Origin: Torymus aiolomorphi
Lineage: Eukaryota > Arthropoda > Insecta > Hymenoptera > Torymidae
Assembly (NCBI GenBank): GCA_036365515.1
Contig: CM070873.1
Span: 222,444,876 to 222,508,875 of the forward strand
Reading direction: 5' to 3'
DNA length: 64,000 nucleotides
The notes beneath the pieces are model-generated. The model had not been told where the DNA came from, did no database searches, and worked only from the letters and a program-made list of their open reading frames with translations. The position numbers and the translations under genes were made by a program. Position 1 is the first letter of the stretch. The number at the start of each line of letters is the position of its first letter. Positions 1 through 13,074 of this stretch are shown here, piece by piece.

Positions 1-1891
1 AAACTTGATGCAAATAAGGTAATTCTTTATATAAGAAAATGATTTTATATATATTTTCATCAAGCGCGTTTTTTTTAAACTGTTAATTGACGAATTGATG
101 GTATCATTATCTTATGCAAAACTCACAAAAATGTAGTTTATTTAACCAGTCGATGCAGATAAATTTAAATGTTCCATAAATCAAGAAAACAAAGTTTCAA
201 ATCATCAGAAAATAACATATACTTACTAACAAAAAGAATTAAATTTTCATCCATAAGAACATTTTATTCGTGTTATGCTTTCGCAATTTCTGAAAGCTTT
301 TCATCACAACCTAAAATAGTTTACAATTATCACATCAAATAAAGTATTATTTTTTAACACAATATGAAATCTAACTTTTAAAATAATATGCTGGATGATA
401 ACTGAAAATTGTTAATTTTAGCCCATTAAAGAACATTTATTTCCTATGATTCTAATAAAAATAGTGATCGAATCGACAAAATTTGAAATTTTAGTTTGAC
501 AAAAACTAGCAAATTCTATCACATAGACTGCCGTTTCTTGCTTTTAACGTAATTGAAATTTTACATCGAATTACAAAAATTTAATTAAGAGAATATATAA
601 CGAAAAATAATACATATTGTATTACACAACTTATTGTTATTGATATTTATTCTGAAGAAATAATAGAATTAATATCAAAATTTAAAAATATTATTATATA
701 TTTTTACAAAAAGAAAATGAATAGCTATATTATAGTTAATTCAAGCATGACTATGTAATAATTTATATTAAGAAATTACATTAAGATTCAAGATGTATTC
801 TTTTTCTTAAAATAATTTGTAGAATTTGAATAGTTATAGTTTCTAACAATATTTTCTTAAATAAATTATACAAATCATGTTGACGTCTCCTATGCAATTC
901 ATAATAGGTAAATAATAAGAAATTCAAAATTCTAACTGTTTATTTAAATTTAATTAAGAAGACATTTATATTTATATGAAAAATAGACGATATTTGTGCC
1001 TATATTGTATATTGTACCCAAATATTCATTATATTTCGATGTTCTTGAATGTGCATTCAATTTAAACCATTTTCAAAAGCAGCTAATCTAACGAAATATT
1101 TTATAAGGTTTTATAATTATTTTTTTATTCATTGTCAAATCTAACTAAAATTACAATCCATAATTATCTTTTAACATACATGAAGGTAATTTTGGTATGA
1201 TCTATTATGAAAATAATACATGATTGTCATACAGAAACTTCGTTAATTTTAGTAAAGTAGCCCTGACTTTGCTGGATATTGTGTACATAAAGTAAGCGAT
1301 GCAATGACTACGAAGTGCACGTGAGTTATGAATATGAGTGCGTGTGCGTGTGAGTGAACGACTGTTATTCGCAATACGATCGAGTACCATGATTCTTGGA
1401 AAATCTGACGTGCATAATGCGTTTCCTTTTTATTAGCACAAAACGGAAAGTTACATGTACAAGAAGGCACGTCGACCTTCTTTTTCCTGAAATACTCGAC
1501 ATATTATTGACGAAAGCTACACGGATATGAATGCATTTTACGTGAGGTTTTTTAATCTTTTGTGTAATTACATTGAATGATTGTTTACAAAATAAAGATT
1601 CAAAAGATTACCAACAGTTTAAAATGGCCTCTTTTGTATTCGACTTTGTATTTAATTTAATAACATAATTATTGTATACAGCATTTTCAGTAGATTTAAG
1701 AATTAAATTATCTTGTTAAGTTATAACCCGAGGCTAATTTTAAGACAATTTGTAATTTGTCAAGATACTTTTGTATAAATTTCAATTTTTTTTAAATATC
1801 TGTCTTTTATTTTCATTCAATCTATTTCCCTCATCCAATTCCTAATATTTATTATCACAAAATATAGGTACAAAGTTTCCTTTGTAATGAA

Positions 1892-2102
1892 TTAAGGTAA
1901 TGCGATACCTACGCTATTACTCAAAATTGGGTTCCCGTTTTTCTCATTCAATTTTTAATTTTAAGGAAAAAACTCTTCGATACGTTATAGTTCTTTATTA
2001 AACTCAAAATGTGTCAAAGAGTTTTTTTCAAAAAGTTTAAAACTGAAGGAGAAAAACGGGAACCCAGAATTGAGTAATAGTGTGGGTATCACATCACCTT
2101 AA
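1892..2102. mobile_element. TTAA-flanked MITE, 'GCGATACC' family, copy 1
   Basis: Both ends carry a TTAA. The left end reads TTAAGGTAATGCGATACC and the right end is its near-complement, GGTATCACATCACCTTAA. Inner arms containing GGGTTCCCGTTTTTCTC and its complement continue the inverted repeat. A TTAA duplication is the signature of piggyBac-type transposases. The element has no coding capacity, so it is a non-autonomous MITE. A second copy with the same ends lies at 22795-22947. Confidence 0.8.
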
Positions 2103-3211
2103 TTATTAATTATATGCAAATGAAACGTAGTATTTCAGAAACAGAAGTCAAAATTCACATCAAATAATTCTAATATAATATATGATAAACTTAATGCTAT
2201 ACTATACATATGCCTAACATTTAATTTCTGAAATCTTTCTTTTTTAATGTTACTGATAATTGTTCTCAATGTTCGTCTACATTTCATGCACGATTTAAAT
2301 GGTTACTGCATTGTTCTTTATTGTATTTTTGTTATCTTATTTTACGCTTTGTATGCACATTTACAGAACTACAAGACGAAGTTCAACATTTTTATTAATT
2401 TTTTTATTATCTCTTAAACTAAAAAGAGTAATTAAAAAAAATGCAAAAATTAAATAAAATATTTATTATCTTAAGTACACTACTTTATATAGTGGTATAA
2501 TAATAATATTACTTATATATTATATAAGTAATATTGACTCAAAAATCAAAAATTTCGCCCGCCTTGAAAGAATATCTTTCAATTTAGGTACGTGGTAAGT
2601 ACAGTAGAATTATATAAAATGTGAAAGTTGAAATACGTATAAAAAATATAAGATACAGCTTAAGTTATAGTTATATTTAAAATTCAATCTTGCAATATAA
2701 AGTTACAGAATTAATTACATAGGTAAACTTAAATTAATTACTTATAACCCACTAATCTTTTTTACTGGTCGTTACGAGCGATCTTTATTCACACTCCTTG
2801 TGTAACATTATCTTGTCCTGAATGAAGTGTGATGATGGTCCTATTGAACATTGCATCGAAGAGACGTTACTTATCTTCCTTGATTAAAACCATCATTCCT
2901 GGTTTCATCAAGTTATTCTACTGTTTGGTCCATTTTTGACGTTTCTGAAGTTCATGGCAAATTTTCGAGTTGTTACAATATACATTGTTACAATAATAAA
3001 ATTAAAAAGTTGTACTAAAAAATTTGCAATAGAGAAAAGTCAATCATGCAATAATATTTCCTCAGGGTTGCATTACATGTTTATTAACATTGAGGGAATT
3101 AATATTCGCGAAAATGGCATAAATGTCAAAGCAACATTCAGGCAATATTGCTCCAATATTCAATGTTATATCGGTGATGTTTAATGGTTGGGAATCCTTT
3201 TTGTCCGATGA

Positions 3212-3233
3212 TACACATACCCACACACGCACA

Positions 3234-3265
<32 letters not shown>

Positions 3266-3304
3266 TATGTATATATGTGTATGTATGTATATATATGTAT
3301 ATAC
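3212..3304. repeat. (CA)n/(CGCA)n/(TATG)n compound microsatellite
   Basis: A run of CACACA and CGCA units passes into TATATGTATG repeats. Open frames crossing it on both strands encode only Thr/His or Cys/Val repeats and are artefacts. Confidence 0.9.
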
Positions 3305-3722
3305 TTCATCCGTATGGTGATCGAAGCTTGACCGCAGGGTAGAGCACTCGGGCAAAGGGTTGAGTGTTTGGTCGTTTTATGGGACAGCCTCGCGCTCGAT
3401 CGTTTTATTATACGGTCTGAACCTCGGTCTCCAAAGGATGTCGCTAAATATCTTGTTTTTTTGTCTTTAGTCACGTATTTACATTTAAAAAGTAGAAGAA
3501 AATAATTTTTGTAATGATATTTTTCCTTTGAACGTGTCTCAAAAAATTTCTAACGCCTTAAAAGAAAAACCTAAAATCATGCATTTTTAAGGTGCAACTA
3601 TATTAACTTTTCTAAATAAACCATTCTTTTGCGGGAAATTGAGAAATATTTTTAAACCGAGAAGTCTTTTCTTTTAAATTTTGAAAAAATATACTTAGAA
3701 AATACAGATAATTAAAATTTAT

Positions 3723-4275
3723 TTAAGGGAGTTCTATGGTAACTACACCAGTCAAAACAAGTACACATTTTATCTCTTGTTGATTTACTTTATTACAGAT
3801 GTTGTTATTAATAAACTTACACTAAATACCAATAATATTTTCATTTTAGATAATTATATCTATTTTAATAGTCTTAAATATCGATATAAAGTTCCATTGA
3901 GAAGTTGATTTGACTCATATTTTGAGGTTAAATGTATGTTTTTCGCTTTTAAACTTTTTTCCGTAAATTAGAGGCATCCAATGATACTTTTGCAAGAAAA
4001 TAAATCTTCATAAGATATTTGTCTTTCTATTACATAAATTTTCAAAAATATCTTAGCGTTAATTTCTTTCTTATACGCAAATGAACACAACGAAATCGTG
4101 ATTTCCCATAAGAGCCCATGTTAAAAAGTGAAAAATTAAAACATTTATTTCTTGACTTCTAGGTAACCTAGCCTTCTAAAAATTTATATGAGAGCTTTTC
4201 ATGTAAAAGTTAACCAATGTGCGAAATTTCAGAATTGTCTTAGCGTTATTTCTGTTTACCATAGAACTCCCTTAA
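3723..4275. mobile_element. TTAA-flanked MITE with 20-bp terminal inverted repeats
   Basis: The left terminus TTAAGGGAGTTCTATGGTAA has a perfect complement at the right end, TTACCATAGAACTCCCTTAA, and both include the TTAA. The interior (about 510 bp) is AT-rich with no open frame of note. The TTAA duplication points to a piggyBac-type transposase acting in trans, and the first six bases match the other TTAAGG elements in this window. Confidence 0.85.
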
Positions 4276-5028
4276 TTACATAAAAAACAACGTATTTGTA
4301 ACTCTTAAATACAAATCAATTTCTTACATTTTTATCATTAATTTTTGGCAGTCATTAATTATTTTAATAAATCAATGTTCTGACACGCAGACAAAAATAA
4401 ATTAAAGGTCTTTGAGTCTACTATTATCAGTTTTTTAATGCCTTTAATGCAAATTTACAATGAAAATACTTGATAGCATTTATTACAACATCGCCTATTT
4501 AGATATTAATCTGAGGTCACTAAGTATCATTTTCAAATGTCAGAAAACGCTTTCCCAAGTCTGAGCGTAAAGTATGACCCGATGAGCTGAATAACTCCTA
4601 TTATTAGTGGAAAAAATACATAAGTAGTTAAAATACGGTTATAACTTAATTCCGGGCTCCTCATCATGAGGATTTAAAACAATTCGAATTATAGAACATA
4701 TTGTGACGTAATAGCAATCTCTGTTTTTTAATTGATATTAGCAGTATCATCACTATTTTCTACGTTTTGAGAGCATAATATAATTACTTGAATAATGATT
4801 AAACTTCGTACTTCTTAATAAATTATAATATAATTTTAATATTTCAAATAACTATATAAGATACGGAAAATCGTAGCGAAAAAATTGCAATAACTTGTAA
4901 AGTTTTATAAATCGTAAACATGAGAATGACCATCTGTTGATCTCTCGGTCGTTAAACAATCGCCGACGATAATTTTGTCCTGATTGGCTGCATTTGAAGT
5001 GGTCTTGGGGAAGGCGCGATCAGAAATT

Positions 5029-5066
5029 CATAAAAGCCACCTCCGAGATTCGTTATCGCTCAGTCT
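5029..5066 (+). promoter_or_regulatory. Core promoter (TATA + Inr) of the GPCR gene
   Basis: A TATA-like CATAAAAG at 5029-5036 lies about 31 bp upstream of a TCAGT arthropod-type initiator at 5060-5064, with the start predicted at A5062. This spacing is the classical one. The promoter is about 240 bp upstream of the receptor start codon and on the same strand. No downstream promoter element was seen at +28. The sequence elements are visible; their use as the start site is inferred. Confidence 0.55.
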
Positions 5067-5233
5067 ACCGTAGTAATATCTTCTAACCATATTTACGGAT
5101 AACATTCAAGTCAAAACTGCGTTTATTAAACATTTATTAAATTTTAATAATGTGCGTGAAAAAATTGTAAAATAAAGTTTTATAAGAAACCTGAAAATAG
5201 ATTACATTAACTATAAGAGTTACAACTTATAGT

Positions 5234-5284
5234 ATGAATCCTCTAATACGAAAATATTGGTGTATTCCGGGGGACATTTCATAA
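5234..5284 (+). other. Upstream ORF in GPCR 5' leader
   Basis: A 16-codon ATG-to-TAA frame lies between the predicted transcription start (5062) and the receptor ATG (5302), out of frame with the receptor. It may lower receptor translation. No conserved peptide is recognised. Confidence 0.35.
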
Positions 5285-5301
5285 TCAAAAGGCAAACGTT
5301 A

Positions 5302-8057
5302 ATGATGTCTTTCTTCTTGGAGCCGTCAACATTCGAACATGGTGCCGTACTTGAAGAATACACCGAAATTCTTTTATATGAAGCTAGAGTGGTTTTTCAA
5401 ATTATACTCTGGCCAGTAGTAATTGTTGGTTTGATTAGCAACATAGCGGTGATAATTCGAATCATTCTGGCACCCAGTGGACGATTGTCTATGCTGAAAC
5501 CTTTCTATCGATGTGCTTTACTGTCGTTTGCTATTTCGGATTTGTTACTTTTGCTTGCTTCGGGTTCGCATACACTAATGAAAATAAGCCAGCGTACAAA
5601 TGCACTTTGGAAACTGCCCGACTGGACGTGCAGCAGCATACCATATTTGCAAACTCTTGCAGTTTTTGCTGGCTCCTTCACATTGGCCGGCATTGCTATA
5701 GATCGGTACTTATAATGAAAAATTGGTTTTCTTATTTATCTTATTTTTACTGAAACTTTAAAATTACAAGCTTCATTAAAGATTATAAATAAAATTTTAG
5801 AACAGAAAGGTGTATTTTAGTACGTTTATACTTGTATTAAAAGTTAGCATCTTAATTGCAACAATATTATATCAATGCAAAAAATGTTTATAAAATGTCA
5901 TGTCTATTAGAAAATGTATACATACAACTGAATTTAATTACATTTGCCAAGTCACATATATAAGTAAAGCTAATCTTTAATGAAACAATTGAAATTTCTT
6001 TCCAGTTATAGAGCATTGACTCCGAAATATCCTCAGTATGAAGGGCACATGTGGTCTTACGCTCTACTATTTAATGGACTAATTTGGCTCGTCGCAATGG
6101 CTGCATCGTACCCGATATTAGGAATGTATGAAATTAAAATGTTGTATATCTTTAGAGAAGACTCATCGTACTATGAGTACGTATATTTATCTTATTGTAC
6201 AAATAAAGACAGATAAACCATAATGAATAAAGAAATTTGCGATGAATTTTAAAGATACAAATTTGTGCTCTAAACATAATCCAAGCACTTTGATTTTAAC
6301 AGTTAATTAACTCATAATATTTATATATCTAAAATATTCAACTCCACCTGCAGCTTATAAAAACTAATATTTAGACTTTCAAAAAGAAAACTATCAAATA
6401 ATGAACTGATTTGTCGATTACAATAATTTGAAAAAATTGAAAAAGTTGAAAAATCCCTACGCTTTATTTCCCTCTATATGCACTGGCAGACAAACAAACG
6501 GCGCTGCCGATCTTTGTATTTCAGGGGACGACTGTGCACCACGCAGCAGGCTCACACGGCCCTCGTTTATACGTCACTGTTCGTCATAATATTCCTTCCT
6601 CTCGCCCTGATTTTCATAGCCGTGCACGTGCTTCTGGCGCTAAACATTTGGCGCCGCCAAGAGCAGAGCAACAAGTCTCAGCACTCCTCCGGGAACGATT
6701 CTCAATCCACGGAATTTTCTACAGGTCAGAGAGAACTATATTTAGTTTTTACCCTGTCCCCTTAAGCTTGGTATTTATTCTGTTTCCCGCATTATTTTAC
6801 ATCACACTGCACACATTAGCTAGAGTATTCAATTTCTTATTACAGACATAACATTCTATAATTCTATTTAGAACAGTTGAAAGGCTTAAAACTGTAAAAA
6901 CAATTCTATCGCAATAAATTTGCAGAGCAAAGTAACAATACATTCATTCAGTAATTAATTATTGTATGCATTATGTTTTTAAACTTTATAATCAATTTAA
7001 GAAAATTCATTAACAAATTAATATATGAATCATTACAATACTAAATGGATAGAGGTAAATAAAAGATGTTTCCAGGCAGAACTGATGAGATTTAACTAAT
7101 TTAAAGGAATATATGTCACTATGATGTTTCAAATATATTATGTTTTACCTGGCATTCATGTTGAAAAATTTCGATAAAAATAGACGTAAAATATAGGTGA
7201 TACTTCTTATCTTACTTATTGTTATCGGTATGTAGGAGGTAGCAGGATGGGAAACGAGACATTGGTTTATGTTGATTTCGAGGTAGAAACCGAAATTGTC
7301 AGTCAAACTTTAAAAGTATAACAACGCGTTGTTGTTTTGAAGGTAGAAAGACGTTTGATTGACCCTTCGCTTTTACTGCTTTCTTTTCCCGTTTACTTAA
7401 CACGATATTTGTGTAGACATTTTCTGCATAGCATCAAAGTCTTTTCCTAAAAACAATCTGATTTACGTGATCGACATACGTACATACAATGCCACTTGAA
7501 AGGAGCATTGCCAATTGAAGGAATACTTTTGTTGTACAATAGAAAAGCTATCATTGAATCGCAGATTGCTTGCATAGAATGTTTAATATATTTTTCACTA
7601 TTTATACTTTAAATAAAAAGATTCATTATAATAAAAATACTAATATATTCCAGTTTCAAACATTGGCCAGAATAGAAGACCTCCACCTCACCATAGGCCT
7701 ACAACGAATCACATACGACGGAAAAGGAGAACAGTAAACATTATTCTCGTTCTAATCTTCGTCTTTCTAGTCGGGCGACTCCCAGTGTGGCTTTTTCTTT
7801 TATTCAAACTACATACGCATTTAACGGGAGTATTATGGTCACACCTACAAATTGTTTTCTCTGGACTGACGTTCGTTAATGCGGCCCTTGATCCATTTCT
7901 GTATGCGTTTCTGTGCGAAGCTTTATCGTTGGTAACCTTTTTGCAAACGTGTCGCATAACAAAAAAACAAACCAAAATGACGCCACGAGATGACGCAGGA
8001 AGAAAGGGCATTGACGCAAATCCAGCTATTGTTCCACGTGGACCCTATTCTTTTTAA
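5302..8057 (+). CDS. Class A (rhodopsin-like) GPCR, orphan, peptide-receptor type
   Basis: Four coding exons: 5302-5705, 6006-6176, 6525-6724 and 7654-8057. Phases agree at every GT/AG junction and give 392 residues with seven hydrophobic segments. TM1 has SNIAVI (Asn47). TM2 has the LSFAISDLLLL stretch (Asp80). Cys110 before TM3 can pair with the Cys of RLCTTQQ ahead of TM5. DRY is residues 134-136 and is split by the first intron. TM5 is YTSLFVIIFLPLALIFI, TM6 is VNIILVLIFVFLVGRLP, and TM7 has the DPFLY variant of NPxxY. A basic, proline-rich third loop (RRPPPHHRP) precedes TM6. The usual CWxP of TM6 is GRLP, so the toggle Trp is absent. The start is the first ATG of an in-frame ATG-ATG pair. 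AATAAA follows the stop at 8105. The general look is that of invertebrate neuropeptide receptors, but I cannot name the ligand. Confidence 0.85.
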
Positions 8058-8104
8058 AATAAGAAGACTGAATGTGCCTAATACATTCATTATAACTACA
8101 TTGT

Positions 8105-8110
8105 AATAAA
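8105..8110 (+). terminator. Poly(A) signal of the GPCR gene
   Basis: AATAAA lies 48 bases after the receptor stop codon, followed by a T-rich stretch. It is a typical eukaryotic cleavage/polyadenylation signal. Confidence 0.5.
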
Positions 8111-8825
8111 TAATTCTTATTTAAATATTACAATCTTTTTTTTTATTTTAGTTTCAAATTAAAAAAAGTCTTTTTTAAATATTTGAGGTATTTTTATAAA
8201 CGCACTGCAAGGCTTCTTTTTTGTTAATTTCATTGTTATCGTTTAAATTTTATTGAAATATTTAATAAATATATTCTTACAATAAGTATATGTAAAATAC
8301 AAGTTTATTTGTCGACCTTCCTATCCATCTCCTTTATGTGGATACGCAGAAGCACGATAGCAATACTCTTTATTTGAGCAGCAACATACATAATTATAAT
8401 AATTTTTCACTTTTATACGATTACGTCTTAAGTATACATGCCATTTTATTTAACTTAGTTCTTAATTGGTCAATGATCTCCATTTTTTTATACAAATTAA
8501 ATGTTTTATTTTTGAAGACCATTGTTACGTTGCGGAGATATTTCTAAAAAGCATGAAGCTAATTTCACAATAACAATTAAGAAAAAGGTAATATTTTTGT
8601 ATAACAATATAGTAATAATGAATTTATTAACCCAACATGAATTTATAATAGTTATTTAACAACTTTAATAAACATAACACTTTCTTTGCAATTACAACAA
8701 GGCCTTTTCGTTCTTCGTACTTTAATAATTACAATAACTTTTATTCTAATTATTCTCTAGACGTCGCAATGAAAGTTATTGTGACAGAAGAAAATAAAAC
8801 TCAAAATAAAAAAAACATCAGAATT
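8111..8825. other. AT-rich spacer between convergent genes
   Basis: This lies between the 3' ends of the GPCR (+) and the SMYD gene (-). Open frames at 8338-8547 and 8769-8960 lack exon-like features or recognisable domains. TTTATT at 8826-8831 is a possible minus-strand AATAAA signal for the SMYD gene, about 110 bases past its stop. Confidence 0.5.
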
Positions 8826-8940
8826 TTTATTTACGCACAACCATTCATCACTTACAAACACTATGAAAACTTTCCTCTGTTGAATAAAAATCCCGCTATA
8901 GTTGCGCCTGTCGAAAAAAATATAGCAAGATCTAAGCGCG

Positions 8941-11900
8941 TCAAACGTCGGCTAAGATGAGAATGGATAGCTTATCGCCGGCGCTATTGGGCGGCTCGTA
9001 TCGCAGCAGCTCGATCGCCCTTGTCAACAGTTTTTTCTTGTCTTGGCCGGGACACCTGGACAGCTCACGTAGCGCGATCGCCTGGTAGAGCGGGACGCGC
9101 GCCCCGTGCGGATCGATCAGCGCGATTGTGTCGATCATTCGTTTGCAGAGCTCGATCTTCTGCGGATCCTCGGTTGGGAGTAGTTGCATCAGCGAGTGGC
9201 CAATCGTTATGCATTGCTGATGGCTCGGATGCAGAAGTATCGTCAGCCTTAAACAAAAGGGAAGCGAGATGTAATACGGCGGCCATCGTAATTGTTGTGG
9301 TGTGAGTCTTGTGCGTAAGCGAAATTACAAAATACAATGACGGCTTATATTTTTCATTAGTGCAGTATAAACTCGATTTACATATACATTTATAAATTAA
9401 TTAATATAAATTTTGTGCGGCAAATTTTAACTATAATTTACTGTTTTGACCATTAATCATCAAAATTTTCAGATCGATTATTGAACAACTCATTATCATT
9501 TATTGTTAACTTTTCGTTAATCTGAAACAGTAATTTAAGATAAATCAATATGGTGCCCGTATATGATAAGATAAAAGAAAGCAATTTTTTTGTTCAAAAA
9601 ATTTTAGGGGCAATAAGGCCATCGTGATAGTATTTAAAAAGACTATAATTTAATGTAACCTTTAGGCTGTCGCAAATTTTTCATACAAAAGTGTTCTTTT
9701 TGAGAAAATTGATACGTTGTGTTAATCTATAGAGTGCATGGAGTCTTTGTTCAACTTATGATGAGAATAGCATAAACTATTCTCATCATAAGTTGAATAC
9801 CACCATCCAACATAATTAATCGCCTATTTCTTGTTTACTATCTATATAATGTAAATCTTAATAGATTTCAACCATTTTATGCATAAACTATTCTCATCAT
9901 AAGTTGAATACCACCATCCAACATAATTAATCGCCTATTTCTTGTTTACTATCTATATAATATCTTATATCAAAATTTAAAAACTGAACGTTTAACTCTT
10001 ACAGAAGAACATTTATTTAAAAGTATCTTGTTACAAGTCTCAATGGGAAAAGTCACCTGAAAAGCAGATCAGTAAGTATGCCCTTGTCGGGAACGCTCAT
10101 AGCCGCATCGACTTCCTCGGCCAGTCGGTCGGTCAGCTGGGCGACCTCGTCCGAGCTCAATATACCCGGGCATGTGTTGCAGGTCCAATCGGTATCGGGG
10201 TTCAGGGGATCGTTCGGCGTGACGAGGCCCTTCTCGCAGGGACACTTGAGGGTGCCGAGATGGCTGCCCAGTTCCGTCGGGTCGGCGCACCGCTCGCAGC
10301 TGCACGCGAAGTACTTGGTGGCGAGCAAGTGCTCCCGTCGCGCTCGCGTCGACCACAGCACGTGCGTGTAAGTCGTGCTCAGATGATCGCCTCTGTAATT
10401 AAACGTTTAGATATAAGTATTTAACAAAATTTGTGTAATAGTTGTGTTTGATTACATATATGAGATGGTAAAGGTCATCGAGTACTCCAAACAAGGTAAA
10501 TAAAACCATTTTTTATAACGATAAAACTGACAAATATAAAGTTATCTGCGACAATATGCAAAAAAAAACCATCTTTATATTCTTTTGTAATTAATTTACA
10601 TTTAAAATCCGTTCTTTCGGCATTTTACATCCTTATTAAAGAATGCAATAACTTTACTTTTTAATATTGGTAACAGCAATGACGTTGATTTTGGGCCTGC
10701 CCTGCTCATCGACGGTGAACGTATGCCTCGTGTTGGCGACACAGCTGTGCTCCAGGAGGCAGGCGGTCTCGTAGAGGGCAGCCGAGCCCTCGGGTGGATT
10801 CGTCTCTAGGGCGTTAACGTCGATAATGCCGCATGCCTTGGACAGTATCTCGGCTGAGCCGGCGTCGTGAGCGAGCAGCGGGGCCAGGTATTCGGCTACC
10901 GCCTGCGTCTCCTCGTAGGCCTCGGTGCCCGGGCCCCGGTCCTTCTCATGGCTCTGAAGCTTTGACAGAGTGCGCCAGCGTTTTGGATGCCTGCGACGGA
11001 GTATCAGCACACGCAGCGCTAGCAGATAGTCGCACCTGTTTTTTTTTTTTTTTTTTTTTTTTTCATGAAAAATCGTGTTTTATGGATTTATTTCACTTGA
11101 AAGATATTTTGGCTTTCGAAATGCCAAAGCTTGCAGCTGAGATTTAAAGCATAATTGCAATATATGAGAACTATTGGCTTTAATTCGAGTTACTAAATGT
11201 AGAGATACTATAAATAAATCACAGAGACTTATTTCGGTTTGAAATGGATACACTTAGTATTTTGCAAATAAACGCAGTTGCGTAAAACGTGTTAATTCTA
11301 CCTAAATTCTACTATAAAAAAGTTGAATGATTTCAAATGCTACTTTTAACTATACTGAGTATTACGATAGGAGAACGTTGTACGTAACGATGTTTATATT
11401 TTAAAAATTATAATAATGATGTAATAGTATTAATTCACAACAAATAATTTGCAATTAGATTTAAAACTATGATTGCTTTAATATAATTTCATTTTGTTTC
11501 CAAACGTTATTTAAATAATTATTTTATAATATATATAAATAATAACTTTTTAACATCATATGCAATAATTGACTTTTTAGTAGAAGTTCATTGAATATGT
11601 TTTCAATCGATACTGTAATGGCGAAGAGAGAAGATATTTATAAGTATTTGCAGATCATAAATTACCTGCCGATTATACATCACTTAAAAATCTCTATACC
11701 AATTCTACCTGCAAATTTTATGAGAGTTGTCAATGATCTGCATATCGCTTTCGGATAATCTACAGGTAACGTACTTTTATTATGAAAATATAATTCCAAT
11801 TAATGTCCAATTTTTCTTAAAATCACGTGACTGTTGAAAATTAACATTACTTAATCAATTTTATTAATTTTTAAATTTTAATAATACAATATATGTATAT

Positions 11901-12729
11901 ATAGTTATTTGTAAGTCACCCTATACTCTACAAGTTTGATTTACTTTTCGAATAACTTGCTAAATAAGATGACTACTAAAACGAGCCCAATTATTATAAT
12001 ATACTGCCTACATGTTATTTATACTCAATTAATCATTATAATTAAAATACCGAAAGCGTTCAGATTATAATATAATGTCATAAATTTGAAAAGCACGCTT
12101 TAATTAGAAATAAGGTAAGTTTATATTATAATATTATGCGCTACTTATTACACCTGCGGCTTATACAAAAGAACTTTAGACTAATCTATACTTATCCACT
12201 TTAGAATAATGTACCTTGGTGTTATTAAAAGCATAAGCCGCAATTATCCCAGCTACAATTAAACTTTAATTGCACCTATATTCCATCCTCAACTCCGTAC
12301 TATATATGCATACCTGGGCAGCAGCTTGGCCTTGGCAAGGATATTGCACTCGTAGGCGTGTCGGTTGTCGTCGACGAGGCCGTCGCAGGCCAGCCTGCAG
12401 GCGGGCCAGGCACAATTTGGACACCTGCAGGGCGCTTCATTGATCCCGCATCCGACGCAAATGCGCTCCTCGCTATGGGCAGCCGGGCCCCAGACGATCG
12501 GCGTCTCCGAGAGGACGAGCTCGGCGGGTTTGAGATCGCGCGTGGCGACCAGGCAGCGGCCGAGCTTCTCGTCCTCGCACTCCTCGTAGGCTCGGCAGGT
12601 GGACTTGTGCCGAGGCCATGCTTCCCGCTGATGCTCCTTATCGCAGTAGAACTCGCGCTTGCAGTTGCCGCAGCGCGTCGTCGCTGGCTTGTCGCACACG
12701 GCGCACGTGCCCGCCGTCGGTCCGCTCAT
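8941..12729 (-). CDS. SET and MYND domain protein, SmydA-8-like
   Basis: Four coding exons on the minus strand: 12729-12314, 11035-10658, 10392-10057 and 9247-8941. All junctions keep phase and give 478 residues. Residues 9-45 form a MYND zinc finger (Cys9, Cys12, Cys20, Cys23, Cys29, His33, His41, Cys45), normally a protein-interaction module. The split SET domain follows, with the LEHSCVANTRHTF core (EHSC at about 234-237) and a later GDHLSTTYTHVLW segment. A Cys-rich post-SET motif (CSCERC) and a helical C-terminus come next. The arthropod-specific SmydA group is generally thought to act as lysine methyltransferases or transcriptional co-regulators; activity here is inferred. The acceptor of exon 2 is preceded by a long poly-A run instead of a pyrimidine tract. 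Intron 3 contains a duplicated segment and a hairpin. Confidence 0.9.
9751..9796. repeat. Perfect 19-bp inverted repeat (hairpin) in SMYD intron
   Basis: TCAACTTATGATGAGAATA at 9751-9769 and its exact complement at 9778-9796 flank an 8-base loop. The right arm is part of the duplicated block below, and the left arm is present only once. Confidence 0.9.
9770..9961. repeat. Direct duplication, two identical 81-bp copies, 111-bp period
   Basis: The block at 9770-9850 recurs without visible change at 9881-9961, separated by 30 bases of unrelated sequence. Identity over 81 bases implies a recent duplication. It lies in the last intron of the SMYD gene and does not touch exons. Confidence 0.9.
11038..11063. 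repeat. Poly-T (poly-A on the gene strand) tract at a splice acceptor
   Basis: About 24 T on the plus strand. On the coding (minus) strand this is a poly-A run directly before the CAG acceptor of SMYD exon 2. It is unusual because acceptors normally follow pyrimidines. Confidence 0.85.
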
Positions 12730-12858
12730 TCTCGACGCAGCTCGGCGTAGAGATTACTTATTTAAGTTTTTGCTTGGAAATTGTAGCATGCGTTAGCTTT
12801 TGTTATACTTATTATCGTATTATCTTGACGTTTAAAATTTCTTCGTACTTTTCTTTCA
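12730..12858. promoter_or_regulatory. SMYD 5' flank / possible promoter
   Basis: This is the short sequence upstream of the SMYD start codon, GC-rich up to about 12750 and AT-rich after. No TATA box or initiator could be assigned with confidence. If the small plus-strand frame at 12859 is expressed, the region would be bidirectional. Confidence 0.3.
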
Positions 12859-13074
12859 ATGGAAAAAAGTTCATTAGAAAAAAATGATGCATATACTGTT
12901 ATCAATTGGCTTACAGACATCTACTTTCATGAAAGATTTTATTTATATAGAGCAATGCCTGAAAAATTATATTATTTACTCGGATTGTATATAACCATAT
13001 TATTCTTCAGATTCTTATTTGATAATTTTCCAAATTTTGGAAATATCCAGAGAATATTTGGAAAAATTATATGA
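12859..13074 (+). CDS. Small ORF with a possible membrane segment
   Basis: A 71-codon ATG-initiated frame. The middle reads LYYLLGLYITILFFRFLF, a plausible single membrane span, with a charged N-terminus (MEKSSLEKNDAY). It starts 130 bases from, and divergent to, the SMYD start codon. I do not recognise a family. AT-rich DNA often yields hydrophobic Phe/Ile/Leu/Tyr-rich frames by chance, so this may be spurious. Confidence 0.2.
   Translation: MEKSSLEKNDAYTVINWLTDIYFHERFYLYRAMPEKLYYLLGLYITILFFRFLFDNFPNFGNIQRIFGKII

Larger units (their letters stand above)
1..4900. other. AT-rich intergenic region
   Basis: No exon-like open frame or RNA gene is visible. The stretch is strongly AT-rich with short palindromes, for example a perfect AT hairpin at about 2503-2534 (AATATTACTTATATA and its complement). 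It holds two TTAA-flanked inverted-repeat elements and one microsatellite, listed separately. Short open frames around 1205-1470 and 2936-3474 lie in low-complexity sequence, and some run through the CA repeat. I see no conserved protein in them. Confidence 0.6.
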